Assembly: GCF_900110645.1 (NCBI RefSeq)
Contig: NZ_FOFB01000017.1
Span: 62,001-126,000, forward strand
Source: Neolewinella agarilytica
GTDB taxonomy: Bacteria; Bacteroidota; Bacteroidia; Chitinophagales; Saprospiraceae
Direction of reading: 5' to 3'
Length of the DNA: 64,000 nt
The position numbers and the translations under genes are program-made. Positions 25,285 to 34,177 of the stretch are shown here, one piece after another (within the stretch, counting starts at the first letter, position 1; each line of letters starts with the position of its first letter). The notes beneath the pieces were generated by a model. The model searched no databases. It was not told the DNA's origin and saw nothing but the letters and a program-made list of their open reading frames with translations.

Positions 25285-25341
25285 GGTACTTTATTTTTTG
25301 ATGGGGCGGCAAAGCCGGACCAGAAGGTTTGTAAAGGAGCG

Positions 25342-25349
25342 CAAAGGTA
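25342..25349 (-). promoter_or_regulatory. -7 box of rpmH
   Basis: Minus strand reads TACCTTTG, an exact TAnnTTTG match, 58 bases before the GTG start; a TTTG that could be the -33 element lies about 20 bases further upstream. Confidence 0.6.
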
Positions 25350-25411
25350 AGGCTTTAGGTAGAATCTCGCAAAGGTGTTCGGAAAATATTTAAAGTCAAG
25401 AGTCACAGGGG

Positions 25412-25456
25412 TTCCATTGCTCTTTATCCATTCACGCTGCACCTGCGTGCTGCGCC
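25412..25456 (+). repeat. Half copy of the CGCAGGTGCA repeat family
   Basis: Begins TTCCATTGCTCTTTATCC and ends CTGCACCTGCGTGCTGCGCC, matching the right half of the full palindromes and sharing TCCATTGCTCTT with the copy at 31391-31432. Confidence 0.65.
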
Positions 25457-25575
25457 GCCATATTCCCGTTTGAGAGAATGACGGCTACCGGACGTCCTGC
25501 CTTTATCAATTCATAAATCCACGCCCCCTTTCTTACCTTGCAGAGTACTAGTTGAGATTAAAACACAGAACTGGA

Positions 25576-28500
25576 ATGAAAACAATTATCAAGCTGTTCG
25601 GATTGTCTCTGGCAATCTGCCTTTCTTTTGTTGCCACAGCACAATACGATCTTTCCCCCGGAGAACTGGAAAAGGTGCCGGTAAGCACTATGCCTGCACA
25701 AGACAATGCCTCTTTGCTGGCGGCCGAACTGGCCGAACGCCGTCCTGGCCGGGCCAACACTTTTGCCGTCACGATCCCGGTCCAGATCCGCCCGGCTAAC
25801 GCCGGCGCCTGGACAACGGAAGGCCCCACCTCCATCTGGCGCCATCGCGTCAACAGCCCCGGAGCGCATACCCTCAATTTTGGTTTCAGCGAGTACAACC
25901 TGCCCGCAGGTGCAGAGCTTTACCTGTTGAGTACCGAAGAAAAAATCGGACCCTTCACCCCTGCTGATAACGCCGACCATAACCAACTGTGGACGCCGAT
26001 TCTCGAGAGCGATGAGGTAATGGTGGAGCTTCGGGTGCCGACCAAAAGCAAAGGTCTGGTGCAGCTTTATCTGACATCCGTTAATCACGATTTTCAGGAC
26101 GTGACCAAGTCTCTCTCCGGCTCCTGTAACCTTGATGTAATCTGCGGAGAAGACGATGGCTGGGCTATTGTCGATCCCTATCGTGATATTATCCGGAGTG
26201 TGGCAGCCTACACGCTTGGGGGAGTGGACCAGTGTACAGGTTTCCTGGTGAACAATACAAATAACGACGGAGCGCCGCTGTTTATGACGGCAAATCACTG
26301 TAATGTTACGGCCGGTTCAGACCAGTCATTAGTAGCCTACTGGAATTTTCAAAGTAGTGAGTGCCGGCCGGTAAACAGTACCGCCAGCGGTGGAAACGGT
26401 GGCGGTTCACGTGCCATCTTTAATAGTGGAACGGTTCACCTGGCCAGTAATCCGGCTTCGGATATGACGATCACCATGCTGGAAGAAGCCGTAAATCCTG
26501 CAGCTAACGCTTTCTACGCTGGTTGGTCTAACGAAGCGCCCGTTCCCCAGGACACCGTTATTTGTATTCATCATCCAGGCGTAGATGAGAAACGCATCTC
26601 CTTTAGCTTCAACCAAACTTACCGGACTAACAACGGCGGAGGTACGCCCGATGTCGATGGAAGCTTACTTGAGGTCCCGTCCTGGTCAATCGGAACAACC
26701 GAAGGAGGCTCTTCTGGCTCTCCAATTTTTGACCGCTTCAAGCGCGTCCGTGGTCAGCTATTTGGAGGGCAAGCGAGCTGTACGAACGATTCATACGATG
26801 TCTACGGCTACTTCCACGTCAGCTGGACCGGCGGCGGCACTCCTGAAACCCGCTTGATGGACTGGCTCGATCCTTGTGGAACCGGTGTGGTTTCTGTTGA
26901 CGGATTTGATTCGGCTGATTTACCGCTAACACTGGTGGCGGCCGCTAATTGCGTATCTGGCTGTGGAGCGACCGATACAGAAATGACCTTTACGCTGGGT
27001 AGTGGTTTCCCGGCAGGAACGGCTCTTAGCATTACAGATCAAACGGCAGGCATTACTCCTGTTCTTTCAACTTCTACTGCTGCAGGAGGAGAAGCGGTTA
27101 CCGTAACTGTTCCTGGAAATGTTTCAATAGCGGAGGGTGATTATACCATCACCGTTACTGCGGGCTCTGGAAACACTTCTGACGACATTACTTTCTTTCT
27201 GGAGCTTTTCAATGAGGCGGCTGCTTCAGCTCCTGCGGCTATTCTCCCCGTTGATGGTGGTGTTGGCATTAAGCCAACAACAGCCTTTCAGTGGTCAGAC
27301 GTTGCCGGTGCTACCTCCTACGACGTTGAACTGTCTACTACCGACGACTTTTCCGTGATTACAGATTCTGGTGCTGGCCTGATGGGCACGAGTGCTTCTC
27401 CGGACCTGCCGCTCGATGGCAATACTACCTACTACTGGCGTATTCGGAGCAACGGTGCGTGCGGACCGGGAGAGTGGGCTGAGTATAGCTTCACCACCCT
27501 TGACCAGACCTGTGCGGCGGAGAGTTCTGCTAACCTGCCCGCCGAGATTACGGGGGCGGGCATGCCGACAATTACCGTACCCCTCATGGTTGGGTCTGAA
27601 ATTCCGATTGAAGATATGGAGGTTCGCCTGGATATTGCCCACACTTTTGTTGGTGATCTTGAAGCCACGCTTACGTCGCCTGATGGAGCAAGCATTCAAC
27701 TCTTCAATTCTCCGTTTGATGGTAACTGTGGCTTTGATAATATTTCCGTTGTCTTCTCGGATGACGCTACCCTGACGGCAGCAGATTTTGTGAATACTTG
27801 TGATGAAGGAGACATTGCCGTTTCGGGTATTTACCAGCCCGCCGAATCCTTTGCCGCCTTCGCCAGTGAAAGTTCTGCCGGAGAGTGGATACTAACGGTC
27901 AATGATCTGGCCGGAGGAGACGGCGGCGCCGTGGTAACCTTCGATATTACTTTTTGTGGGCAGGGCGGCGTTGTGCGCGACTTCTCCGTCTTTACAAACA
28001 CGGAAAGCCTGGTCGTTTGCCCATCTGATGAGGCTTCCATTGACTTTAGCCTGGGAACCAGCTTCACGGATGCCGTAGCGGTTCGGGTAAGTACCAGTAA
28101 TACTCAACTGGACAATTTTACTTCGTCTTACGATGGTGGTCAGCGACTGTTAACGGTTGATTTCACGGGGTGGGCAGCATTGACCCCCGGAAATTATGAT
28201 CTGACCTTTACCGTCGTTGCTGAAGATAGCTCAGAGCGGGACATCATCATCCCGCTGACCGTTAATCCTGATGGCCTGCCAGCGGTGCTGGTCAGTCCTG
28301 AAGACGGTGCCGAACTGATGGAAGGTACTATTCGTCTGGATTGGGATGCCGTTACCGGAGCCACCAATTACACCGTTCAGTACTCCGTTAATGAAGACTT
28401 CTCCACCATCGACTTCGAAGACACCCGTGGTGCCTCCAACATTACCGTAGCAGATGTACCCGTAGGTCAGGTCATCTACTGGCGGGTGTTGACGAATAAT

Positions 28501-28818
28501 GATTGTAGCCCGGCTGTCAGTGCTGTGCGGACTTTCCGGATCCGGCCCGTCGGCGTGCAGAATTTTGGTCAGGGACGAGTGCTGAACATTTATCCTAACC
28601 CCGTTCGCGGGCAGTTAACGGTAGAAGCAACGGGCAGTTTCCCCGGTGGCCTTTCTGCTGATCTGTATGACGCAACGGGCCGCTTCCTGCGCACTTACCC
28701 CCGCCTTTTGGGTGGTCGTAATCAGGTTGATCTGAATGGCATTGCCGCAGGTGTCTACTATCTCCGCCTCGCGACGGATGGTGAAGAACGGACGGAGCGC
28801 TTAGTAGTGCTTCCATAG
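25576..28818 (+). CDS. Secreted lysyl-endopeptidase-like serine protease with P-domain and T9SS tag
   Basis: A 1,080-residue protein. Signal peptide MKTIIKLFGLSLAICLSFVATAQ; propeptide-like region to about 190; trypsin-fold (S1, lysyl endopeptidase-like) domain with His241 in TANHC, Asp296 in ASDMT and Ser380 in GGSSGSP; a fibronectin-III-like segment (SYDVELSTTDDFS ... YYWRIRSNG); a proprotein-convertase P-domain (VRLDIAHTFVGDLEATLTSP); a second fibronectin-like stretch (NYTVQYSVNEDFS); and a type A T9SS sorting domain (LNIYPNPVRGQLTV ... GVYYLRLAT). It should be exported and anchored or released to digest proteins outside the cell. A TACCTTG box is 36 bases upstream of the ATG; the eight codons before that ATG do not encode a signal peptide. 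Confidence 0.92.
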   Translation: MKTIIKLFGLSLAICLSFVATAQYDLSPGELEKVPVSTMPAQDNASLLAAELAERRPGRANTFAVTIPVQIRPANAGAWTTEGPTSIWRHRVNSPGAHTLNFGFSEYNLPAGAELYLLSTEEKIGPFTPADNADHNQLWTPILESDEVMVELRVPTKSKGLVQLYLTSVNHDFQDVTKSLSGSCNLDVICGEDDGWAIVDPYRDIIRSVAAYTLGGVDQCTGFLVNNTNNDGAPLFMTANHCNVTAGSDQSLVAYWNFQSSECRPVNSTASGGNGGGSRAIFNSGTVHLASNPASDMTITMLEEAVNPAANAFYAGWSNEAPVPQDTVICIHHPGVDEKRISFSFNQTYRTNNGGGTPDVDGSLLEVPSWSIGTTEGGSSGSPIFDRFKRVRGQLFGGQASCTNDSYDVYGYFHVSWTGGGTPETRLMDWLDPCGTGVVSVDGFDSADLPLTLVAAANCVSGCGATDTEMTFTLGSGFPAGTALSITDQTAGITPVLSTSTAAGGEAVTVTVPGNVSIAEGDYTITVTAGSGNTSDDITFFLELFNEAAASAPAAILPVDGGVGIKPTTAFQWSDVAGATSYDVELSTTDDFSVITDSGAGLMGTSASPDLPLDGNTTYYWRIRSNGACGPGEWAEYSFTTLDQTCAAESSANLPAEITGAGMPTITVPLMVGSEIPIEDMEVRLDIAHTFVGDLEATLTSPDGASIQLFNSPFDGNCGFDNISVVFSDDATLTAADFVNTCDEGDIAVSGIYQPAESFAAFASESSAGEWILTVNDLAGGDGGAVVTFDITFCGQGGVVRDFSVFTNTESLVVCPSDEASIDFSLGTSFTDAVAVRVSTSNTQLDNFTSSYDGGQRLLTVDFTGWAALTPGNYDLTFTVVAEDSSERDIIIPLTVNPDGLPAVLVSPEDGAELMEGTIRLDWDAVTGATNYTVQYSVNEDFSTIDFEDTRGASNITVADVPVGQVIYWRVLTNNDCSPAVSAVRTFRIRPVGVQNFGQGRVLNIYPNPVRGQLTVEATGSFPGGLSADLYDATGRFLRTYPRLLGGRNQVDLNGIAAGVYYLRLATDGEERTERLVVLP

Positions 28819-28820
28819 TT

Positions 28821-28911
28821 TGATAGTGGAGGTAATAATCGTAGTATAATAGTAGAGAGATGAATTTGACTACGATCATACTACGATTACGATCACTACT
28901 ACCATTACTAA
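28821..28911. repeat. Word-repeat hairpin W1
   Basis: The left arm (GTAATAATCGTAGTATAATAGTAG) and the right arm (CTACGATCATACTACGATTACGATC, then ACTACTACCATTACTA) are imperfect inverses built from a GTAGTAT/ATCGTAG word. It begins three bases after the protease stop and is followed directly by the GC-rich hairpin at 28918. Confidence 0.65.
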
Positions 28912-28917
28912 AATCAG

Positions 28918-28962
28918 GCGCGGCCGCAGGTGCAAGGAATGCATTTGCGGCCGCGCTTTTTT
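28918..28962 (+). terminator. GC-rich hairpin plus T-tract; short palindrome of the CGCAGGTGCA family
   Basis: GCGCGGCCGCAGGTGCA (28918-28934) pairs with TGCATTTGCGGCCGCGC (28940-28956), followed by TTTTTT. It probably terminates the protease transcript and is also a minimal copy of the CGCAGGTGCA palindrome. Confidence 0.75.
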
Positions 28963-29045
28963 GGAGGAGACGCTATGCGTTGAAGATCCACAAGGGCCGA
29001 GGCGCAGCGTATCCACCACCAGAAAAATCCACCCTATCTTGCAGC

Positions 29046-30512
29046 GTGAATAATCCTTACCCTTTTTTCCGTCTTGTTTTTGTGCTTGGAGTCCTCCTTT
29101 TTCCGCTTTGGCTAGGGGCACAATCTACAATCAGCCAAAGCGTAAGAGCCTTTGCGCTCGACCCGGAATTGGCCGGCGCAGCGATCTCCATTGACGTGGT
29201 AGACGTTGCTACGGGGCAGCGGGTTGCCGCTCACCAGCCCGAGATGGCCTGTATCCCGGCTTCTACCCAGAAGCTTTTGACGACGGCGGCGGCTATGGAC
29301 ATCCTCGGCCCCGATCATCGTTTTGAGACGAAGCTCTTCATCACCGGTGACGTAGTGGACGGAGAACTACGCGGAGATCTTTACATCGTGGGCGGGGGAG
29401 ACCCCAGCCTCGGTAGCCCCTTCCTGAAGGGCGTCCCCGGTCTGGAAGCCATCCTGGAGCGCTGGCGCAGCGCCGTGCAGCGTGCCGGCATCACCCGCAT
29501 CAACGGCCGGGTGATCGGAGACGGCAGCTACTGGAACACCGACGCTACGCCCGGCGACTGGCCTTACAGCGATATCGGGAACTACTACGGGGCGGGTGCC
29601 TACGGCTTAAGCATTCATGAAAACCTATATTTTCTCGACTTTCTGCAACGCTCGCGCGTCGGTAGTCAGCCGCCCATCCAGCAAACCCGGCCTCAGGTGC
29701 CGGGCCTGCACCTGATCAATGAGCTCCGCAGCGGGCCGCGGGGCAGCGGAGACCAGGCCTATGTCTACGGCTCGGCCTACAACTATCAGAACTACGTACG
29801 GGGCACCATCCCCGTTGGCAGCAAACGCTTTACCATCAAGGGCGCTATCCCTGACCCGCCGCTCTTTACCGCTCAGGCGTTCTGTCGTAAGCTCGAGGCC
29901 GTTGGCATTGACGTGGCTTTACCGGCCGAGAGCCACCGGACGCTGGGCGGTGGCCGCTATCTGGAGGGAAGAGAAATTGACGTCTACGAATCTCCCGAGC
30001 TATCCGTGCTGGTAGACCGCACGAACCTGCGAAGCCTGAACCTCTACGCCGAAGCACTCCTGCGGGAGGTCAACAAAAGCCGGGGGCTGGAAGACCATGA
30101 ACTGGGCTCCGGCAAAGTATTGAAAGACTGGCTCGCAGGCCAGGGGCTCAACCCCGGGCCGATTAACGTCGAAGATGGCAGCGGGCTCGGTACCCGGAAT
30201 TTCTTCCCCGCCGAGTTTATGACGGCCTTCCTGCGGACACAGGTGGATAACGACCGCTGGCGCGCCAGCATCCCGCTGGCTGGCCGAACGGGTAGCATGC
30301 GCGGCTTCCTGAAGGGGACCGCCGCTGAGGGCCGCCTCTCCGCCAAGTCGGGCTCCCTGAACAGCGCTCGTGCCTACGCCGGCTACGCCCGCCGTAAGGA
30401 CGGGCGGGAGCTGGCCTTCGCCATCATGGTCAATAACTACACCATCGAGGGCAAAAGTCTTCGCAACAAAATGATGGTGTTGATGCGGGAGCTTTGTAGT
30501 GGGCGTTTGTAG
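29046..30512 (+). CDS. dacB: D-alanyl-D-alanine carboxypeptidase/endopeptidase, PBP4 class (S13)
   Basis: A 488-residue periplasmic peptidoglycan hydrolase that trims D-Ala or cuts cross-links. GTG at 29046 starts MNNPYPFFRLVFVLGVLLF..LGAQ, a signal peptide; the frame is open to 28860, but that part overlaps a hairpin terminator and is not protein-like. Class C low-molecular-mass PBP motifs: SxxK in PASTQKLLTTAAA, SxN in LRSLNLYAEALLREV, and KSG (for KTG) in LSAKSGSLNSARAYAG. The large insert between the first two motifs is usual for PBP4. The stop TAG is inside a GTAG-led hairpin. Confidence 0.93.
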   Translation: MNNPYPFFRLVFVLGVLLFPLWLGAQSTISQSVRAFALDPELAGAAISIDVVDVATGQRVAAHQPEMACIPASTQKLLTTAAAMDILGPDHRFETKLFITGDVVDGELRGDLYIVGGGDPSLGSPFLKGVPGLEAILERWRSAVQRAGITRINGRVIGDGSYWNTDATPGDWPYSDIGNYYGAGAYGLSIHENLYFLDFLQRSRVGSQPPIQQTRPQVPGLHLINELRSGPRGSGDQAYVYGSAYNYQNYVRGTIPVGSKRFTIKGAIPDPPLFTAQAFCRKLEAVGIDVALPAESHRTLGGGRYLEGREIDVYESPELSVLVDRTNLRSLNLYAEALLREVNKSRGLEDHELGSGKVLKDWLAGQGLNPGPINVEDGSGLGTRNFFPAEFMTAFLRTQVDNDRWRASIPLAGRTGSMRGFLKGTAAEGRLSAKSGSLNSARAYAGYARRKDGRELAFAIMVNNYTIEGKSLRNKMMVLMRELCSGRL

Positions 30513-30552
30513 CGCCGACTTTAGTCGGCGTCTCCGTCGACTAAAGTCGACG
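30509..30552 (+). repeat. GTAG-led double REP hairpin overlapping the dacB stop
   Basis: GTAG at 30509-30512 contains the dacB stop. It is followed by CGCCGACTTTAGTCGGCG (30513-30530) and, after TCTC, CGTCGACTAAAGTCGACG (30535-30552) then GTAC. The two stems have related CGACT arms in opposite order, like a BIME pair. A shorter relative (CCGACTGAAGTCGG) is at 31276-31289. Confidence 0.75.
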
Positions 30553-30595
30553 GTACAAAATGCCGCCTTATCTTACGTCCATTAAAATCCGGTTC

Positions 30596-31258
30596 ATGCG
30601 TTACTTCTTCTTTGGCCTGATGGTCATGCTGCTGTTTACCGCCTGCCCTCCTACTCCGGAGGCACCGCCCCAACTCGACGATGATATGTTCATCGATGAC
30701 CCCGTAAACGAGGAACGCGACCGGAGTATCTGGCAGCAGCCCGGTGCCGTAATGGATGCCATGGGAGACATCCGCGAAAAGGTGATTGCTGACATCGGTG
30801 CCGGTAAGGGCTTCTTCGCCAAGCGCCTCGCGCTGGTCGCTGACCGGGTCATCGCCGTGGAAATCAATGACAGCCTGATTGTAGACCTGGAACAACTCCG
30901 TGAAGTAGAGCTCCCCAAGGAATTCAGGCCCCGGCTGGAGCCCCGCCTCGGTACGGAGAGTGACCCGAAACTGGAAAAAAGCGAAGTAGACATTATTCTC
31001 CTGGTTAATACCCTTATGTACATCGAAAACCAGGAAGATTACCTGAAGAAGCTCTATCCCGCCCTGCGCTCCGACGGCCGCATCGTCATCGTCGACTGGA
31101 AGAAGCGCGATACCATCGAAGGCCCCCAAAAGAGCAAGCGCCTGGCACTAGGTACCCTCGAAGAACAACTAAAAGCTGCCGGCTTTCACCTCGTCTCCAG
31201 CGACGATCTGACGCTGAAGTATCAGTATATCGTGGTGGCGGATAAGGTGAGGGAGTGA
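30596..31258 (+). CDS. Lipid-anchored class I SAM-dependent methyltransferase-like protein
   Basis: A 220-residue protein. The N-terminus MRYFFFGLMVMLLFTACPP is a lipoprotein signal (lipobox FTAC), followed by a Pro-rich linker and then a Rossmann methyltransferase domain: VIADIGAGKGFFAKRLA (motif I), VIAVEIND (acidic end of strand 2), DIILLVNTLMYI (motif IV region) and GRIVIVDWKKRD. Such enzymes normally work in the cytoplasm with S-adenosylmethionine, so an envelope location is odd. Either the anchor is not processed, or the domain has a different role there. The ATG at 30596 starts the signal. The gene follows dacB after a repeat hairpin of about 80 bases. Confidence 0.8.
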   Translation: MRYFFFGLMVMLLFTACPPTPEAPPQLDDDMFIDDPVNEERDRSIWQQPGAVMDAMGDIREKVIADIGAGKGFFAKRLALVADRVIAVEINDSLIVDLEQLREVELPKEFRPRLEPRLGTESDPKLEKSEVDIILLVNTLMYIENQEDYLKKLYPALRSDGRIVIVDWKKRDTIEGPQKSKRLALGTLEEQLKAAGFHLVSSDDLTLKYQYIVVADKVRE

Positions 31259-31290
31259 GGGATGGTTTAGTTTAGCCGACTGAAGTCGGG

Positions 31291-31356
31291 GCTGTGTTAC
31301 GAAGCTCTGCGAGCTCTTCTTTGCGCGGAAGAGCTCGCAGAGCTTCGTAACACAGC
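31291..31356. repeat. Perfect 29-bp inverted repeat
   Basis: The arm 31291-31319 (GCTGTGTTACGAAGCTCTGC, then GAGCTCTTC) is the exact reverse complement of 31328-31356, with an 8-base loop TTTGCGCG. The right arm with its continuation (CACCAGTTTCAACCGG) matches single-arm copies at 35397-35443 and 45731-45775. It lies between the convergent methyltransferase and MMPL genes. Confidence 0.85.
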
Positions 31357-31390
31357 ACCAGTTTCAACCGGAACCAATGGCATAAGCACC

Positions 31391-31432
31391 TCCATTGCTC
31401 TTCAACCTCCCCCTGCACCCGCGCCCGTCGCC
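31391..31432 (+). repeat. Half copy of the CGCAGGTGCA repeat family
   Basis: TCCATTGCTCTTCAACCTCC followed by CCCTGCACCCGCGCCCGTCG. The first part matches 25412-25456 and the second is a diverged TGCACCTGCG core. Confidence 0.55.
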
Positions 31433-31482
31433 CTTCCCACCTCCAAAGTGCGGCAGCCTATCAGACTACAAGCACCACCAGC

Positions 31483-33750
31483 CTACTCCCTGTCCAACCA
31501 TCTAAGCATCAGCGGAATCAGCATCAAGTCACTCAACACCGCGCTCGCCAGCGTCAAACTGATCAATAGCCCGATCGTCACGCTCGGCGGGTGAATGCTG
31601 AAGAGCATCACCAGGAAGCCGAAAAAGAGGACGACGGAGGTGAGCACGATGGCCTTGCCCGCCTCCTTGAAGGTGACGTGGATGGCATCATCGATGCTCA
31701 TGCCCCGGTCGCGTGCGAGCTTGTATTTGGCGAGGAAGTGGATGGTGTCATCCACCGCGATGCCGAAGATGATGGCGAAGACGATGCTCACGCCCGCCTC
31801 CAGCTCGATGCCCAGATAGCCGAGCGTGGCGCCGGCAAAAAGTAGCGGAAGCACGTTGGGCACCAGACTCACGATCAGCATTTTCCAGTTGCGGAAGAGG
31901 AGCATCATCAGTACACAGACGATCAGGATCGCCAGCCCGAGCCCCTGCAGCAGGTTCTCGCGGATGTACTCCGAGTTCTTATCGATGATGACGCCCGTTC
32001 CCGTGCTGCGGACTTCCACCAGCGAGGTGTCGATGTTGGCATTCACCCAGGCGTCCGTGCGGGCCAGGAAGGCCTGGGTGCTGTCTGCCCCAAGGTCATT
32101 GAGGCGGCTGGTGATGCGGGCCTTTTTGCCATCCTTACTCATGAGGATGTTCAGGCTCAGGGCCGGGACCTGCCGGGCGAGGCGCTGGTATTTGGCGTAG
32201 GTCCGCTCGTCCGTCGGCAGCTCGTAGGCATCCGGGCGGTTGTTGTTGAACATCTGATTGATACTGCGGTAGATGGCCGTGACGCTGGCCGTGCTCCGCA
32301 CGGCGTCAAACTGCTTCACGTAGTCCTCAATGCGGCCAATCTCGGTCATCACCGCAAAGTCGGTGATCTGCGCAGAGTCCTTCGCCGTTACCGCCATCTC
32401 GAAGGGGCGAAAACCGGCCAGCTCTTTTTCGAAAAAGAGGAAGTCCTCCGTGATCTTTTTGCCGCGGGGCAGGGCCGACTCGATGCGGTTGTTGGTCGTG
32501 ATCATGCTGATGCCCAGCGCACAGAAGACGGCGAAGAAGGCGGCACCGATCTTGATCTTGCCCGGGCTGGTCTTGGTGAACTGGTAGGCGCGCTCCAGCA
32601 GCCGGTCCCAGAAGGCTTGCTGCCGACCAATTTTGACGATCTGATCCACGCTCAGGTAGGAGAGTAGTGCTGTGGTGAAAAAGATGACCGTCACGTAGGC
32701 GACCATCACGCCCAGAGCGGCGTTGATGCCGAAGTCCCGGATTGGGTTGATCCGGCTGGTGAGCAGGGTGGCGAAGCCAACGGCGGTAGTCAGCGAAGTC
32801 AGCAAGGTCGCCATGCCGATCTCCCGAATGGTGATTTTGATGGCCGTTTCCTTGTCTTTGCCCGCCCGTAGCTCATCGATGTATTTGGACATGATGTGGA
32901 TCACGTCCGAGGTCCCAACAATGATCATCAGTACGGGGTAGAGTGCCGCGATGGCGTTCAACTCCCGCCCCAACAGGCCAAGCAGACCGAGGAACAGCAG
33001 CAGCCCCAGCCCAATACTCACCAGAGAAACGAGAATGCCCAACGGCCGCCGGAACAGTAAAAACATGATGAAAAATACCAGGATTCCGGAGATGACGGCG
33101 GAGACAGCTACTTCCCGCACCTGCATGTCCACCATCTCTTTCTGGAAAAAAGCGGAGCCGAGGTAGTGGTAATCTTCAAAGTCATAGTTGGCCATCAGGT
33201 CTTCCACACCCGCCATCAGGGCCTTACTCTTATCGATGCTGGACGGGCCATCACCTTCTCCCGTCAGGTTGATCAGGCTTTCGGTTTTGAGCAAAACGAC
33301 CAGAGCCGTCCCTCTTTCGTTGATGAGGGTGTTGACGAAGCGCTCGTCCTGCATGATGCGCAGGCTATCGGCTTGGTAGCGTGAGGGGTCATTCCGGTGA
33401 ATGGCCGGGATGGTGGTGACGGCAAAGGGCGTCTTGAGCGGATAGACGAAGGTCGTCAGGCTCTGCACACCCTCGATGTAATCCAGGTCGCGGGCCTTCA
33501 GGGCAAAGTCATGGGCGTTCTCCAGAAAGGTAGAGTCGAACACGCCATTCTCCCGCTCTAAAGCGACCAGCAGGAAATTATCGTCGCCCTCAAATTCCTC
33601 GATAAACTCCAGAAAAAAGGCCAGGTCATCATCTCCCCGCGGGAAGAACTGCGAAAAGTCAAAGGTGAACTTCAGGTTAAAGCAGCCGTAAACTGCCGCA
33701 GCACTGAAGAGGGCAAAAACGATGAGAACGGGGAGGCGGTATTGGCGCAT
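31483..33750 (-). CDS. RND superfamily (MMPL/HpnN-type) exporter
   Basis: A 755-residue inner-membrane protein with the RND plan duplicated in one chain: one N-terminal helix (YRLPVLIVFALFSAAAVYG), a periplasmic domain (FDFSQFFPRGDDDLAFF...), five helices (ILVFFIMFLLFRRPLGILVS to about 400), then one helix, a second periplasmic domain and five more helices. Helix 4-type blocks with acidic residues (IIVGTSDVIHIMSKYIDELR and IIFGIAVDDTIHFLAKYKLAR) are the proton-relay signatures of MMPL/HpnN transporters, which move lipids or hydrophobic molecules towards the outer membrane. The ATG at 33748-33750 precedes the first helix; upstream in-frame codons overlap a repeat region. Confidence 0.9.
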   Translation of the reverse strand: MRQYRLPVLIVFALFSAAAVYGCFNLKFTFDFSQFFPRGDDDLAFFLEFIEEFEGDDNFLLVALERENGVFDSTFLENAHDFALKARDLDYIEGVQSLTTFVYPLKTPFAVTTIPAIHRNDPSRYQADSLRIMQDERFVNTLINERGTALVVLLKTESLINLTGEGDGPSSIDKSKALMAGVEDLMANYDFEDYHYLGSAFFQKEMVDMQVREVAVSAVISGILVFFIMFLLFRRPLGILVSLVSIGLGLLLFLGLLGLLGRELNAIAALYPVLMIIVGTSDVIHIMSKYIDELRAGKDKETAIKITIREIGMATLLTSLTTAVGFATLLTSRINPIRDFGINAALGVMVAYVTVIFFTTALLSYLSVDQIVKIGRQQAFWDRLLERAYQFTKTSPGKIKIGAAFFAVFCALGISMITTNNRIESALPRGKKITEDFLFFEKELAGFRPFEMAVTAKDSAQITDFAVMTEIGRIEDYVKQFDAVRSTASVTAIYRSINQMFNNNRPDAYELPTDERTYAKYQRLARQVPALSLNILMSKDGKKARITSRLNDLGADSTQAFLARTDAWVNANIDTSLVEVRSTGTGVIIDKNSEYIRENLLQGLGLAILIVCVLMMLLFRNWKMLIVSLVPNVLPLLFAGATLGYLGIELEAGVSIVFAIIFGIAVDDTIHFLAKYKLARDRGMSIDDAIHVTFKEAGKAIVLTSVVLFFGFLVMLFSIHPPSVTIGLLISLTLASAVLSDLMLIPLMLRWLDRE

Positions 33751-33997
33751 GGGGAGTCTGGTAACAACCGGACGCTCAAAGGAACTCAGAACTACGCTAC
33801 GCTTCGTGCTGAGCACCTTCGAGGACCTTAATGATAACCTTCGCACCAAGGACCTCGAAGGTGTTGGCCACGTAGCCTAAGGCGGAGGAGCCAATTCCTT
33901 TGAGGGTCCGGTTAACGAAGGATACTTCTCTAAGCGCTCCCACCCGAAATGGTTGGGAAAATCCTGCTTTAATGACTTGTTTTTTACGCCCGGTCAA

Positions 33998-34014
33998 CGC
34001 TCCTTCCAGGAGCG
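33998..34014. repeat. CTTCCAG-centred hairpin
   Basis: CGCTCCTTCCAGGAGCG, a short stem with the same CTTCCAG centre as the pair at 1776-1816. Confidence 0.6.
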
Positions 34015-34090
34015 AGCAGCAGCGAACATTCTCCGGATGCAAGTTGACGGATCCCCTCCTGCCTCCTTGAACCGGACCTCGAAGCGTCGC

Positions 34091-34165
34091 GACAGCGACC
34101 TTCGAGCGTCCTGGTGACAGCGACCTTCAAGGGGCTTGGCGACAGCGACCTTCAAACGTCCTGAT
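34091..34165. repeat. Three tandem 25-bp repeats
   Basis: Units 34091-34115, 34116-34140 and 34141-34165 each begin GACAGCGACCTTCRA and have an exact 25-base period; the ends vary (GCGTCCTGGT, GGGGCTTGGC, ACGTCCTGAT). The array ends 12 bases before the pdxA stop codon. The period is not a multiple of three, so it is not coding. Confidence 0.85.
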
Positions 34166-34177
34166 GACATCACCTCC

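Larger units (their letters stand above)
33751..34177. other. Repeat-rich gap of 427 bases
   Basis: No gene seen. It contains CCTTCGAGG (about 33820) inverted as CCTCGAAGG (about 33852), a CGCTCCTTCCAGGAGCG hairpin (33998-34014), and a 25-bp tandem array next to the pdxA stop (34091-34165). It must also carry the promoter of the MMPL gene. Confidence 0.5.
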
